Shown here: piece after piece, positions 25,429 to 33,420 of the stretch
Layout: the number at the start of each line of letters is the position of its first letter
How positions within the stretch are numbered: the first letter of the stretch is position 1
DNA from: Oscillospiraceae bacterium
Lineage (GTDB): Bacteria; Bacillota; Clostridia; Oscillospirales; Oscillospiraceae
DNA: 64,000 bases
Assembly: GCA_018385135.1 (NCBI GenBank)
Contig: JAHAWY010000007.1
Location: forward strand, 32,202-96,201
Direction of reading: 5' to 3'
Position numbers and translations under genes: made by a program
The notes under the pieces: generated by a model
The model's database searches: none
The model's input: only the letters and a program-made list of their open reading frames with translations
What the model was told of the DNA's origin: nothing

Positions 25429-27201
25429 CTATTCCTGCTCAACAAGTGCGATATGCAGCTCATCAAGCTGCTTCTGCATAACCTCCGAGGGGGCGTTCAT
25501 CATCAAATCCTGAGCGTTCTTGTTCATCGGGAAAGGAATGATTTCTCTGATGCAGTCCTCGCCCGCGAGGAGCATTACCATGCGGTCAACGCCCGGGGCT
25601 ATACCCGCGTGCGGGGGAGCGCCATAGCAAAAGGCGTTATACATGGCGGGGAACTTTGCTTTAACGTCGTCCTCGCCCAGACCTACAAGCTCAAACGCCT
25701 TGATCATAATTTCAGGGTCGTGGTTGCGGACAGCGCCGCTTGAAAGCTCAACGCCGTTGCAGACCAGGTCGTACTGATAAGCCGTGACGGTAAGAGGGTC
25801 AACCTCCTTCTTCTCGACCTTTTCGAGAATTTCAAGCCCGCCGTTGGGCATGGAAAACGGATTGTGGCAAAACTCCAGCTCGCCGCTCTCCTCCCCGATT
25901 TCGTACATCGGGAAATCGACTATCCAGCAAAACTCATAGCGCTCCTTGTCCATATGACCGGGAACGGCAGCGCCCGCCATCTTCACAAGCACGCCGGCGG
26001 TCTTTTGCGCGGCAAGCTTTTTGCCCGCAGTAAGACCAACAAAGCAGCCGGGTCTGAGTCCTAAGGCGGCAGCAACAGCGTCCTTGCGCTCTGTGACGAA
26101 TTTTGAAATGCCGCCTACCGGCTCGCCGTTTTCATCAAGACGGAACCAATATGCCTTGTTTCCGCTTTGCACCTCAACATCGGCGCAAAGCTTGTCAATA
26201 AACTTGCGCGTCTCCTTAAAATCGGGAATAACAACAGCCTTGACGGTGTTTCCCGCAAACGGCTCAAAGCCGCAGTCGGAAAGCGCCTCGGTGGCGTCCT
26301 GAACGGTGAGGTCTATGCGAAGGTCGGGCTTGTCAGAGCCGTAGGTGTCCATCGCATCGAGATAGGAAATGCGCTTAAAGGGTGCGTCGGAGGCGATGTC
26401 GTACTTTCCGTACTGCGCAAAAATGGGGGGCAAAACATCCTCCAGAACGGCGAAAACGTCCTCCTGGTTTGCAAACGCCATCTCCATGTCCAACTGGTAA
26501 AACTCGCCGGGAGAGCGGTCGGCGCGGGCGTCCTCATCACGGAAGCAGGGCGCTATCTGGAAATAGCGGTCAAAGCCGCTGGTCATCAAAAGCTGCTTAA
26601 ACTGCTGCGGAGCCTGCGGCAAGGCATAGAACTTTCCGGGATGGTTTCGCGCGGGAACAAGATAGTCTCTCGCGCCTTCGGGAGAGGAGGCTGTAAGGAT
26701 GGGCGTTGTAATCTCCAAAAAGCCGTGCTCTGTCATGGCGCGGCGCAGCGCGGAAACAACATTGCAGCGCAAAACTATATTGCTCTTGACCTCCGGGTTT
26801 CTAAGATCCAGATAACGGTATTTAAGGCGAGTTGCCTCATCGGCATCGCGGCTGCGGTTGATTTGAAACGGAAGCTCGTTATAGCGGCAGCGTCCCAAAA
26901 CCTCGATTTTTGAGGGCAGCACCTCAATATCCCCCGTGGGGAGCTTGGGATTTTTGCTTGCGCGCTCACGCACCGTTCCCTCAACGGAAATGGTGGACTC
27001 CTTGTTAAGCCCCTTGATGAACGCCATCTGTTCTTCTGTTTCGATAACGACCTGCGTTGTTCCGTAAAAATCACGGACGACGACAAAGGCGAGATTTGCG
27101 GAAACCTCGCGTACATTTTCCATCCAGCCGACTATCTTTACGCTCTCGCCTGCGTTTTCAATGCGCAGCTCGCTGCAATTGTGTGTGCGGGATTGCATCA
27201 T
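25429..27201 (-). CDS. aspS: Aspartate-tRNA ligase
   Basis: A class II synthetase of bacterial type, 590 residues. It has the N-terminal OB-fold anticodon-binding domain (GWMENVREVSANLAFVVVRD), motif 2 around PCFRDEDARADRSPGEFYQLDME, a bacterial insertion (GAD) domain about residues 285-420, and motif 3 near the end (GAPPHAGIAPGVDRMVMLLAG). Two ATGs are adjacent (27201 and 27198); either could start. It lies 56 bases after hisS in the same operon, a frequent arrangement in Firmicutes. Confidence 0.97.
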   Translation of the reverse strand: MMQSRTHNCSELRIENAGESVKIVGWMENVREVSANLAFVVVRDFYGTTQVVIETEEQMAFIKGLNKESTISVEGTVRERASKNPKLPTGDIEVLPSKIEVLGRCRYNELPFQINRSRDADEATRLKYRYLDLRNPEVKSNIVLRCNVVSALRRAMTEHGFLEITTPILTASSPEGARDYLVPARNHPGKFYALPQAPQQFKQLLMTSGFDRYFQIAPCFRDEDARADRSPGEFYQLDMEMAFANQEDVFAVLEDVLPPIFAQYGKYDIASDAPFKRISYLDAMDTYGSDKPDLRIDLTVQDATEALSDCGFEPFAGNTVKAVVIPDFKETRKFIDKLCADVEVQSGNKAYWFRLDENGEPVGGISKFVTERKDAVAAALGLRPGCFVGLTAGKKLAAQKTAGVLVKMAGAAVPGHMDKERYEFCWIVDFPMYEIGEESGELEFCHNPFSMPNGGLEILEKVEKKEVDPLTVTAYQYDLVCNGVELSSGAVRNHDPEIMIKAFELVGLGEDDVKAKFPAMYNAFCYGAPPHAGIAPGVDRMVMLLAGEDCIREIIPFPMNKNAQDLMMNAPSEVMQKQLDELHIALVEQE

Positions 27202-27257
27202 ATCTGATTACCTGCCTTTTATATATGGTGTTTAGTGTGTTTTTCGCCGCGCCGCGC

Positions 27258-28610
27258 TTATTCTTTGATAACAGCGCCGTTATTTCGCTCGTCAACGGCG
27301 GTCTTGATGTGCTTTGCCGCGGCATCAGGGGAAAGCTCCGTCTGCTCGCCGGAGCGCATATCCTTGATTTTCAAAACTCCCTTGGACAGCTCATCGTCTC
27401 CGATGAAAACAACAAAAGGAACGCCGATTTTATCGGCATAGCTCATTTTTGCTTTAAACTTCTTATCCTCGCTGTAAAGCTGAGTGCGAATGCCCGACTG
27501 TCTCAAAAGCGTTGCTGTCTTTACCGCCTCACCGAGCTGCTCGGTCATGGGGATGATCAGCGCGTCGCACGGGGCAGTTACGATATCGTCAGAGAGCATA
27601 CCCTGCTCCTCAAGCACGAAGAAAAGGCGCGTTAAGCCGATGGAAATGCCAACGCCGGGAAGCTTCTTGTCGGTATAGTATTCCGCAAGATTGTCATATC
27701 TGCCGCCGGAGCAGACAGAGCCGATTTCCGGATGGTCGGTGAGCGTGGTCTCGTAAACCGTGCCGGTGTAGTAGTCAAGCCCTCTTGCGATGGTCAGGTC
27801 GATCTCAAAGTTTTCCTCCGGCACGCCAAACTGCGGCAGATAGGCGCAAACCGCGCCAAGCTCGCCGAGTCCCGCGTCGAACACCTCGTTTTTGCCCTTG
27901 TAGCTGTCGAGGAAAGCGAGCTTTTCCGCGCTCGTTCCCGAAAACGTGATAAAGCGCATTATCTCGTCCGCCTTAGTCTCAGCAACGCCGCCCTCCAGCA
28001 GCAGCGCGCGGCATTTTTCCGCGCCGATCTTATCCAGCTTGTCTATAGTGTGCATGATGTCCGCAGCGCACTCCTCCAGTCCCAGGAGCGCGTAAAAGCC
28101 GTTTAAAATCTTACGGTTGTTGACACGGATTTTAAAGCGCGTAAGTCCGAGGGAGGTGAAGGTGCGGTAGATTATAGAGGGTATCTCCGCCTCATTCATA
28201 ATATCCAGCGCGCCATCGCCGATAATGTCGATATCCGCTTGATAAAACTCACGGAAGCGACCTCTCTGCGCGCGCTCGCCGCGATAGACCTTGCCTATCT
28301 GGAAACGGCGGAAGGGAAAGGCAAGCCTTGCATAGTTTGCCGCGACGTATTTTGCCAACGGCACGGTAAGGTCAAAGCGCAGTGAAAGATCGGTATCGCC
28401 CTTACTGAAGCGGTATATCTGTTTTTCGGTTTCGCCGCCCGCCTTGGCAAGCAGCACCTCGGACGCCTCGATAACGGGAGTGTCCAGCGGGGTGAAGCCA
28501 TAAAGCGAGTAGGTCCTTCTCAGCAGCTCCTGAATTTTCTCCATCTGCTGCTGTCTGTCCGGCAAAAGCTCCATAAAGCCGGATAAAGTGCGGGGTTTAA
28601 CTTTTTCCAT
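27258..28610 (-). CDS. hisS: Histidine-tRNA ligase
   Basis: A class II synthetase, 450 residues. The N-terminal segment FTPLDTPVIEASEVLLAKAG, motif 2 (GKVYRGERAQRGRFREFYQADIDI), and the histidine-specific LTIARGLDYYTGTVYE near residue 265 are all present, followed by a C-terminal anticodon-binding domain (residues 345-440). The start follows GAAAGGAA. First gene of hisS-aspS; no T-box is visible in the 120-base interval upstream. Confidence 0.97.
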   Translation of the reverse strand: MEKVKPRTLSGFMELLPDRQQQMEKIQELLRRTYSLYGFTPLDTPVIEASEVLLAKAGGETEKQIYRFSKGDTDLSLRFDLTVPLAKYVAANYARLAFPFRRFQIGKVYRGERAQRGRFREFYQADIDIIGDGALDIMNEAEIPSIIYRTFTSLGLTRFKIRVNNRKILNGFYALLGLEECAADIMHTIDKLDKIGAEKCRALLLEGGVAETKADEIMRFITFSGTSAEKLAFLDSYKGKNEVFDAGLGELGAVCAYLPQFGVPEENFEIDLTIARGLDYYTGTVYETTLTDHPEIGSVCSGGRYDNLAEYYTDKKLPGVGISIGLTRLFFVLEEQGMLSDDIVTAPCDALIIPMTEQLGEAVKTATLLRQSGIRTQLYSEDKKFKAKMSYADKIGVPFVVFIGDDELSKGVLKIKDMRSGEQTELSPDAAAKHIKTAVDERNNGAVIKE

Positions 28611-28681
28611 GTATGCAAATTCCTTTCGGTATTGTTCGCATTCCAGCCGCCCTTTGCTCTAAAACACAGCGGCTAATGAAT

Positions 28682-28716
28682 AACGCTCTCTCCCGGGTTG
28701 GGGCGAGAGCGTTTTT
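28682..28716 (-). terminator. Hairpin downstream of the mgsA-like gene
   Basis: AACGCTCTC and GAGAGCGTT form a strong stem. Read on the minus strand it follows the mgsA-like gene, but is followed only by ATTCATT; read on the plus strand it has a T run (TTTTTG) with no gene to end. Direction is therefore uncertain. Confidence 0.5.
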
Positions 28717-28731
28717 GTATATAAGCGGCGC

Positions 28732-29142
28732 TTATTTCTTGGGATTTACTATATCGCGCCAGTCGAGGTCGCCGCGCTTTAAGCCCTGTATAAGCACCTC
28801 CGCCGTCGCAACATTGGAGGCAAAGGGGATGCTGTGCTGGTCGCAGGCGCGGGAGATGGCGACAACGTCCTTATCGGTATCCGTGGAGTTGGGGTCCCAG
28901 AAGAATAAGACAAGGTCTATTTCGTTATAGGAAATGCGGGCGTTTATCTGCTGGCTGCCGCCTTGTGCCGCGCTGAGATAGAGGGTGATGGGAAGACCGG
29001 TTGCCTCAGCGACCATACGTCCGGTCGTGGCAGTGGCGCAAATCGAGTGTTCGGAGAGAATTCCGCAGTATGCGATGCAAAACTGCACCATCAACTCTTT
29101 TTTGTTGTCGTGAGCCATAAGAGCTATATTCACGGTCTTCAT
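28732..29142 (-). CDS. Methylglyoxal synthase homologue with altered active site
   Basis: A 136-residue member of the MgsA fold, which in active enzymes turns dihydroxyacetone phosphate into methylglyoxal and phosphate. Retained features are MAHDNKKELMVQF (residues 9-21), the phosphate loop in a changed form (ATATTG for ATGTTG, 36-41), FFWDP (80-84) and IPFASNVATAE. The catalytic base Asp of the GGDQQ motif is Ser63 here (GGSQQI), and the His of the conserved PHxPDV is missing (TDTDKDV, 88-93). The protein is probably not an ordinary methylglyoxal synthase. It has its own promoter. Confidence 0.8.
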   Translation of the reverse strand: MKTVNIALMAHDNKKELMVQFCIAYCGILSEHSICATATTGRMVAEATGLPITLYLSAAQGGSQQINARISYNEIDLVLFFWDPNSTDTDKDVVAISRACDQHSIPFASNVATAEVLIQGLKRGDLDWRDIVNPKK

Positions 29143-29189
29143 CCTTTCCGTTTTTTGATAAATTCGCCGAATTTTGCTTTTGACGATTT

Positions 29190-29218
29190 ATTATACATTG
29201 TTTATTTAAAAATATCAA
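29190..29218 (-). promoter_or_regulatory. Promoter of the mgsA-like gene
   Basis: On the minus strand, TTGATA (29218-29213) and TATAAT (29195-29190) with a 17-base spacer; it lies between the PBP2 stop codon and the mgsA-like gene. Confidence 0.75.
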
Positions 29219-29232
29219 CACATAATTCTGAG

Positions 29233-31347
29233 CTATTTTAGCAGATAGTTTTCGGTTTCCAGCTCAACGGTGCTGTTTTTGAAGCTAAAGTAATAATCAA
29301 GCACGTCCTTTGCCACCTGCGCGTTATTTGAACCGGCATAGCCCTTTTCAATAACTACCGCAACGGCTATTTCCGGATCCTCATAGGGCGCATAGCATAT
29401 GAAGGCGGCGTTGTTGGTAATGCCCTCGCCTATCTGTGCCGTGCCGGTCTTTGCCGCAACGTTGACCGGATATCCCGCGAAAACGTCCTTGGTGTTGCCT
29501 GCCACCCTGTGGACAACGTTATACATACCCAGATGCACGGCATCGTAATAGTTCTGGTCAACCTCAACGTAGTCAGCCAGCACAGCTTTACGCTGGTAGA
29601 CGCTCTCAGAATAGTCATAGCTGCGAACCGACTTGAGGATACTCGCTTCGTAGCGCTTGCCGTTGTTTGCGATGGCGGCGCAGTAGTTTGCAAGCTGAAG
29701 CGGCGTAAACTGGTTGTATGCCTGACCGATGCCCGCCTGGATGGTATCGCCTATATACCACGGCTCTATATCCTCCTCTGCAACGCCCAGCGCCCTTTGG
29801 ATTTCCTCCTTATACTCTTGCGTGGACATAACACCGGTTTCCTCGTAAAGCTCTATGCCCGTTTTTACGCCCAGACCGAAGCGCTTTGCGTAATTGGACA
29901 TCTTGGCGATACCAAGCTGCTCGCTGACAACATAGAAGTAGTAGTTACAGGAGTTTTCGATTGCGAGGGCGGTGTTCATGTCTCCGTGGCGTCCGGGGTA
30001 AACCCAGCATTTCGGAGCGTATCCCGCCTCCTCGTACTTGGTGTAGCGTCCTTCGCAGTAGATTGTTGTAAGCGGGTCAACAATAAGCTGGTCGAGAGCG
30101 GCGATGGCAGTGCAGGGCTTAAAGGTCGAGCCGGGGGCGTATGCGCCTTGAAGCGCGCGGTTAAACATGGGTCTGTTCTCGTCGGCGTTAAGCTCCATGT
30201 AGTTTTCGCGCATCGTGGACAGGTCGAAGGTGGGCGCACTGGCGATGCAAAGCGGCTCGCCTGTTTTAACATTCACCGCAACTACCGCTCCGCCGGTTAT
30301 CATGTCGAGTATCTTGTCTGTCTGACCGTTTGCCTCATAGAGGGCGTTGTCTATCTCACGCTGGGCATTGTTTTCTTTTATAAAGCGCTCAAGCGACTGC
30401 TCCGCCGCCGCCTGCAGCCCCTCGTCTATGGTCAGATAGACATGGTTGCCGGGGGACGGCTCCGTTTCGTACTGCGTGCTGATAACCGTTCCGCCGGGAG
30501 TAGAGGTGACGATCGCCTTGCCGTCCACGCCGTGAAGATATGACTCAAACGCTTTCTCCGCTCCGTCCTTGCCGACAAGTGCGTTGAGAGGATAGCCGTA
30601 GTTGCGGTATTCCTTGACTTCCGTCTCGTTCATCATGCCGATATAGCCCAAAACATGGGCGGCGTACTTGGTATTGTATTCACGGATGTAGGATTGCGTG
30701 ACCTCAACACCGGGGAAATCCTGCTCCAAAAGCTTGGTGACAAGATCCATGCTGACGTCCTCTGCAAAAACATAATCGGAGGTGGCGATGACGTAGCGAA
30801 TCTTTATTTCATAGCGAATGCCTGCGATTATGCGCGTTTCCTCGGAGGTATAGTTGTTGTCGATACCGAAGTTTTTACGGAAAGCCGCCATAAGCTCGAC
30901 CGCCGTTGTTGTTGAGGGGAGCTTATTCTCCTTAAGATAGGCGTCAAGTCTTGTCCTTTGCAGCTCGCTCATGTTTTCGATGTATTCAAAGGGAGCTTCC
31001 TTTGTGATCGGCAGAGTGTCCGTAACGTCGCCGCCGGAGTCTCTTACACTGCGCACCAGCTCAAGAATAACGGCGTTCGGGTCGTCCTGCTCGAAAAGCT
31101 CGTCTGAGTCGATTATAAGGTTGTTGCAAACGCGGTTTGACACCAGCACACGCCCGTAGCGGTCAAGTATGTTTCCGCGCGCGGCGGCTACGGTGCTGGT
31201 GGTGCTTATGCTGTTTTGCGACTGCTCGTAGTATTCCGCGCCCTTAACTATCTGTAGCTTGTAGAGCGAAACGATATATATAACGACAAGCAGAGCTATG
31301 AAAAGCACCAGTGCCGCCAGACGCGAGGGTTTTATAATTCTGTCCAT
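29233..31347 (-). CDS. Class B penicillin-binding protein (PBP2/MrdA type)
   Basis: A peptidoglycan transpeptidase for cell elongation, 704 residues. One N-terminal membrane anchor (LAALVLFIALLVVIYIVSL) is followed by a dimerisation domain and the transpeptidase domain with its three motifs: SxxK as STFK (in GAYAPGSTFKPC), SxN as SCN (ENSCNYYF), and KTG (VAAKTGTAQI). The start at 31347 follows GAAAGGATACC; the first listed codon (31362) is a TTG without a ribosome site. Its position after mreC-mreD assigns it to the elongation complex; rodA is not in the window. Confidence 0.93.
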   Translation of the reverse strand: MDRIIKPSRLAALVLFIALLVVIYIVSLYKLQIVKGAEYYEQSQNSISTTSTVAAARGNILDRYGRVLVSNRVCNNLIIDSDELFEQDDPNAVILELVRSVRDSGGDVTDTLPITKEAPFEYIENMSELQRTRLDAYLKENKLPSTTTAVELMAAFRKNFGIDNNYTSEETRIIAGIRYEIKIRYVIATSDYVFAEDVSMDLVTKLLEQDFPGVEVTQSYIREYNTKYAAHVLGYIGMMNETEVKEYRNYGYPLNALVGKDGAEKAFESYLHGVDGKAIVTSTPGGTVISTQYETEPSPGNHVYLTIDEGLQAAAEQSLERFIKENNAQREIDNALYEANGQTDKILDMITGGAVVAVNVKTGEPLCIASAPTFDLSTMRENYMELNADENRPMFNRALQGAYAPGSTFKPCTAIAALDQLIVDPLTTIYCEGRYTKYEEAGYAPKCWVYPGRHGDMNTALAIENSCNYYFYVVSEQLGIAKMSNYAKRFGLGVKTGIELYEETGVMSTQEYKEEIQRALGVAEEDIEPWYIGDTIQAGIGQAYNQFTPLQLANYCAAIANNGKRYEASILKSVRSYDYSESVYQRKAVLADYVEVDQNYYDAVHLGMYNVVHRVAGNTKDVFAGYPVNVAAKTGTAQIGEGITNNAAFICYAPYEDPEIAVAVVIEKGYAGSNNAQVAKDVLDYYFSFKNSTVELETENYLLK

Positions 31348-31370
31348 AGGTATCCTTTCCAAAAAAGGGG

Positions 31371-31886
31371 CTATTTGCTCAAATCAAGCTCCGAAAGACG
31401 CTTGCCGGAATAGTAAACGGGAAAGATCATCGGTGTTGACCAGAGCACCTGAAGCCCTCCCGTAAGCAGCACCCGCACCGGGTCGGCGCCCGAAATCACC
31501 AGAACGCCGAACAACTGCAAAAACGCGCCGATGATAATCGCTGTGAAGCTGATGATGAAAAAGGCAAAAAGGCGCTTTGTGAGGAAAAAGGTCGTAAGCA
31601 CTCCCGCGGCAAAGCCTATCAGCGGCATGAAAACAGTGAACAAAACCGTTGATTCGCCCATGCCGATGTCGCAAAACAGTCCCAAAACAAGCCCGAAAAC
31701 AACGCCCCAAACGCCGCCCTCAAAAAAACCTATCACAGCAGCCACCGCCGGCAGGAACATTGCCTTAACGCCGAGAATCTCGATTTTGTCCAGTATGGAG
31801 TTTTGCACCAGAAGCGCCGCGAGGATAAAGCCGAAGTAAACAAAAGCGCGGCGAACCTTTTGAAGGTTTATTAGGTCAAGCAGCAT
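31371..31886 (-). CDS. mreD: Rod shape-determining protein MreD
   Basis: A 171-residue integral membrane protein with about five or six helices, typical MreD motifs LVQNSILDKI near the start and VLGLFCDIGMGE in the middle, ending in the FPVYYSGKRL segment. It helps to organise peptidoglycan synthesis with MreC. The start at 31886 follows ACGGGAGGCA and begins MLLDLINLQK. It lies 16 bases after mreC and 23 bases before the PBP2 gene. Confidence 0.88.
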   Translation of the reverse strand: MLLDLINLQKVRRAFVYFGFILAALLVQNSILDKIEILGVKAMFLPAVAAVIGFFEGGVWGVVFGLVLGLFCDIGMGESTVLFTVFMPLIGFAAGVLTTFFLTKRLFAFFIISFTAIIIGAFLQLFGVLVISGADPVRVLLTGGLQVLWSTPMIFPVYYSGKRLSELDLSK

Positions 31887-31902
31887 ACCTTGCCTCCCGT
31901 TT

Positions 31903-32754
31903 TTACTCGACGATGCTGAAGTCCTTGATAACAAAGACCTCGGTCAGCGCGCCAAGCTCGCAGCCGGGCGCGACAACGGCGTATTCCACCTGACCGCCGG
32001 CCTCGGTATGCACGCTTTCAACCACGCCGACCGTAAGCCCGCTGGGGAAAAGCCCGCCCTTGCCGGAGGTCAGGAGTATATCCTGCTCAAGCACCTGTGT
32101 TTCATCGGTGAAGCGGCTGAGCTTAACGCGGTCTTTCTGCATAAGCGCAAAGTCGCCCTCGACCATGGCGGCGTTGCCGCCCTCGCCCACCTGCACGCCG
32201 ACGCGGATATCAGCGTCAACGATGCTGCGAACATCCGCCCAGCCCGTGCCAAGCTCAACGACCTGACCGACAAGGTTATAGCAACTGTCTATAACACAGT
32301 CGCCCACCTCGATTCCGCTTTCCTCACCCTTGTTGATGGTGATGATACGGCTCCAGTTGGTGTTGCCGCGGTCGATTATGAAAGCGGATTCAAAAACAAA
32401 GCTCGAAAACTTGCTGCGCAAATTCAAAAGCTCTCTGAAACGCTCATTTTCGGCGTTTGCCGCCTCTGCCTCGCGCAGGGCGCGCCGGGTTTCCGCAAGT
32501 TCAACCTTGAGCGACTCGTTTTCCTCAACAAGCTTGTCGTATTTGAACATATAGCTGTAAATGCCCTCAAGCCAGCCTACAATGCCGTGCGACGCCTGCT
32601 TTGCCGGCAGGCTGAGAGACATTGAAGCGTCCTTCAGCGTTGTCGCCTCGCCCTCAGAGCGGCTTATTGCCAAACCCGAAAGCAGCGCGACCGCCAAAAT
32701 GAGTGCGAGCATCCCGACTCCGGTTTTTTTCATGTAATCTTTAAACTTATTCAA
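31903..32754 (-). CDS. mreC: Cell shape-determining protein MreC
   Basis: A bitopic protein of 283 residues. A membrane segment (GVGMLALILAVALLSGLAIS) is followed by a coiled coil (ENESLKVELAETRRALREAEAAN, residues about 80-105) and the beta-barrel MreC domain (SGIEVGDCVIDSCYNLVG to the C terminus). I choose a TTG start at 32754 because GGGGAGG lies 5 bases before it; an in-frame ATG at 32733 has no good site. It connects the cytoskeleton with PBP2. mreB is absent upstream, where maf lies instead. Confidence 0.9.
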   Translation of the reverse strand: MNKFKDYMKKTGVGMLALILAVALLSGLAISRSEGEATTLKDASMSLSLPAKQASHGIVGWLEGIYSYMFKYDKLVEENESLKVELAETRRALREAEAANAENERFRELLNLRSKFSSFVFESAFIIDRGNTNWSRIITINKGEESGIEVGDCVIDSCYNLVGQVVELGTGWADVRSIVDADIRVGVQVGEGGNAAMVEGDFALMQKDRVKLSRFTDETQVLEQDILLTSGKGGLFPSGLTVGVVESVHTEAGGQVEYAVVAPGCELGALTEVFVIKDFSIVE

Positions 32755-32810
32755 GTTGACCTCCCCGGCGCAGCCGCGCAAAAGCCCCGCCGCAGCGGAG
32801 CGGCCATGCC

Positions 32811-33383
32811 TCAGATTAGACTGTATCCGAGCTTTTCAAGCATAGCCGAAAGCCTGCACAAGGGCAGACCCATAACATTGAAAAAGTCGCCCTCAATGCC
32901 CTCAACAAAAAGCGCGCCTATGCCCTGCGCGCCATATGCTCCCGCCTTGTCCATAGGCTCGCCGGTGGCAATATAGGCTCGTATCTCCCGCTCGCTCATT
33001 GAACGGAAGCTAACGCAGGTGCGCTCATAGTCTGTAATTATCCGCTCGCCGCGCATAACAGTAACGCCGGTATATACCCTGTGCATACGTCCCGACAGGC
33101 GCGAGAGCATTAAAAATGCGTCCTCCTCGTCGGCGGGCTTGCCCAGATGGTCGCCATCAAGCGCGACTATGGTATCTGCCGCAATGATAAGGCTGTCTCT
33201 CGGGCAGAGCTTTGAAACCTCCTCCGCCTTGGCAAGCGACAGCGCGCACACCGCGTCAAAGGCTGTCATGCCCTTGGTGGGCGCTTCCTCGCCAACGGCG
33301 GGGATAACCTTAAAATCCTTTAAGCCCAGCATCGTGAGCAGCTCACGCCTGCGGGGCGAAGCGGAGGCAAGAACTATTTCCAT
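32811..33383 (-). CDS. maf: Maf-family nucleoside triphosphate pyrophosphatase
   Basis: Maf proteins hydrolyse non-canonical nucleotides (dTTP/UTP and modified forms) and have been linked to septum formation. The 190-residue protein has the hallmark LASASPRRRELLTMLG at residues 4-19, the middle motif ADTIVALDGDHLGKP and GAYGAQGIGALFVEGIEGDFFNVMGLP at the end. The start follows AAAGGTGA. Its location before mreC matches the common maf-mre arrangement, but without radC and mreB between them. Confidence 0.94.
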   Translation of the reverse strand: MEIVLASASPRRRELLTMLGLKDFKVIPAVGEEAPTKGMTAFDAVCALSLAKAEEVSKLCPRDSLIIAADTIVALDGDHLGKPADEEDAFLMLSRLSGRMHRVYTGVTVMRGERIITDYERTCVSFRSMSEREIRAYIATGEPMDKAGAYGAQGIGALFVEGIEGDFFNVMGLPLCRLSAMLEKLGYSLI

Positions 33384-33420
33384 TTGATCGCTTCACCTTT
33401 CCCGGTGTTTTTATCGGCGC

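Noticed and set aside
29509..30543. 344-residue plus-strand frame
   Set aside because: Antisense to the PBP2 gene.
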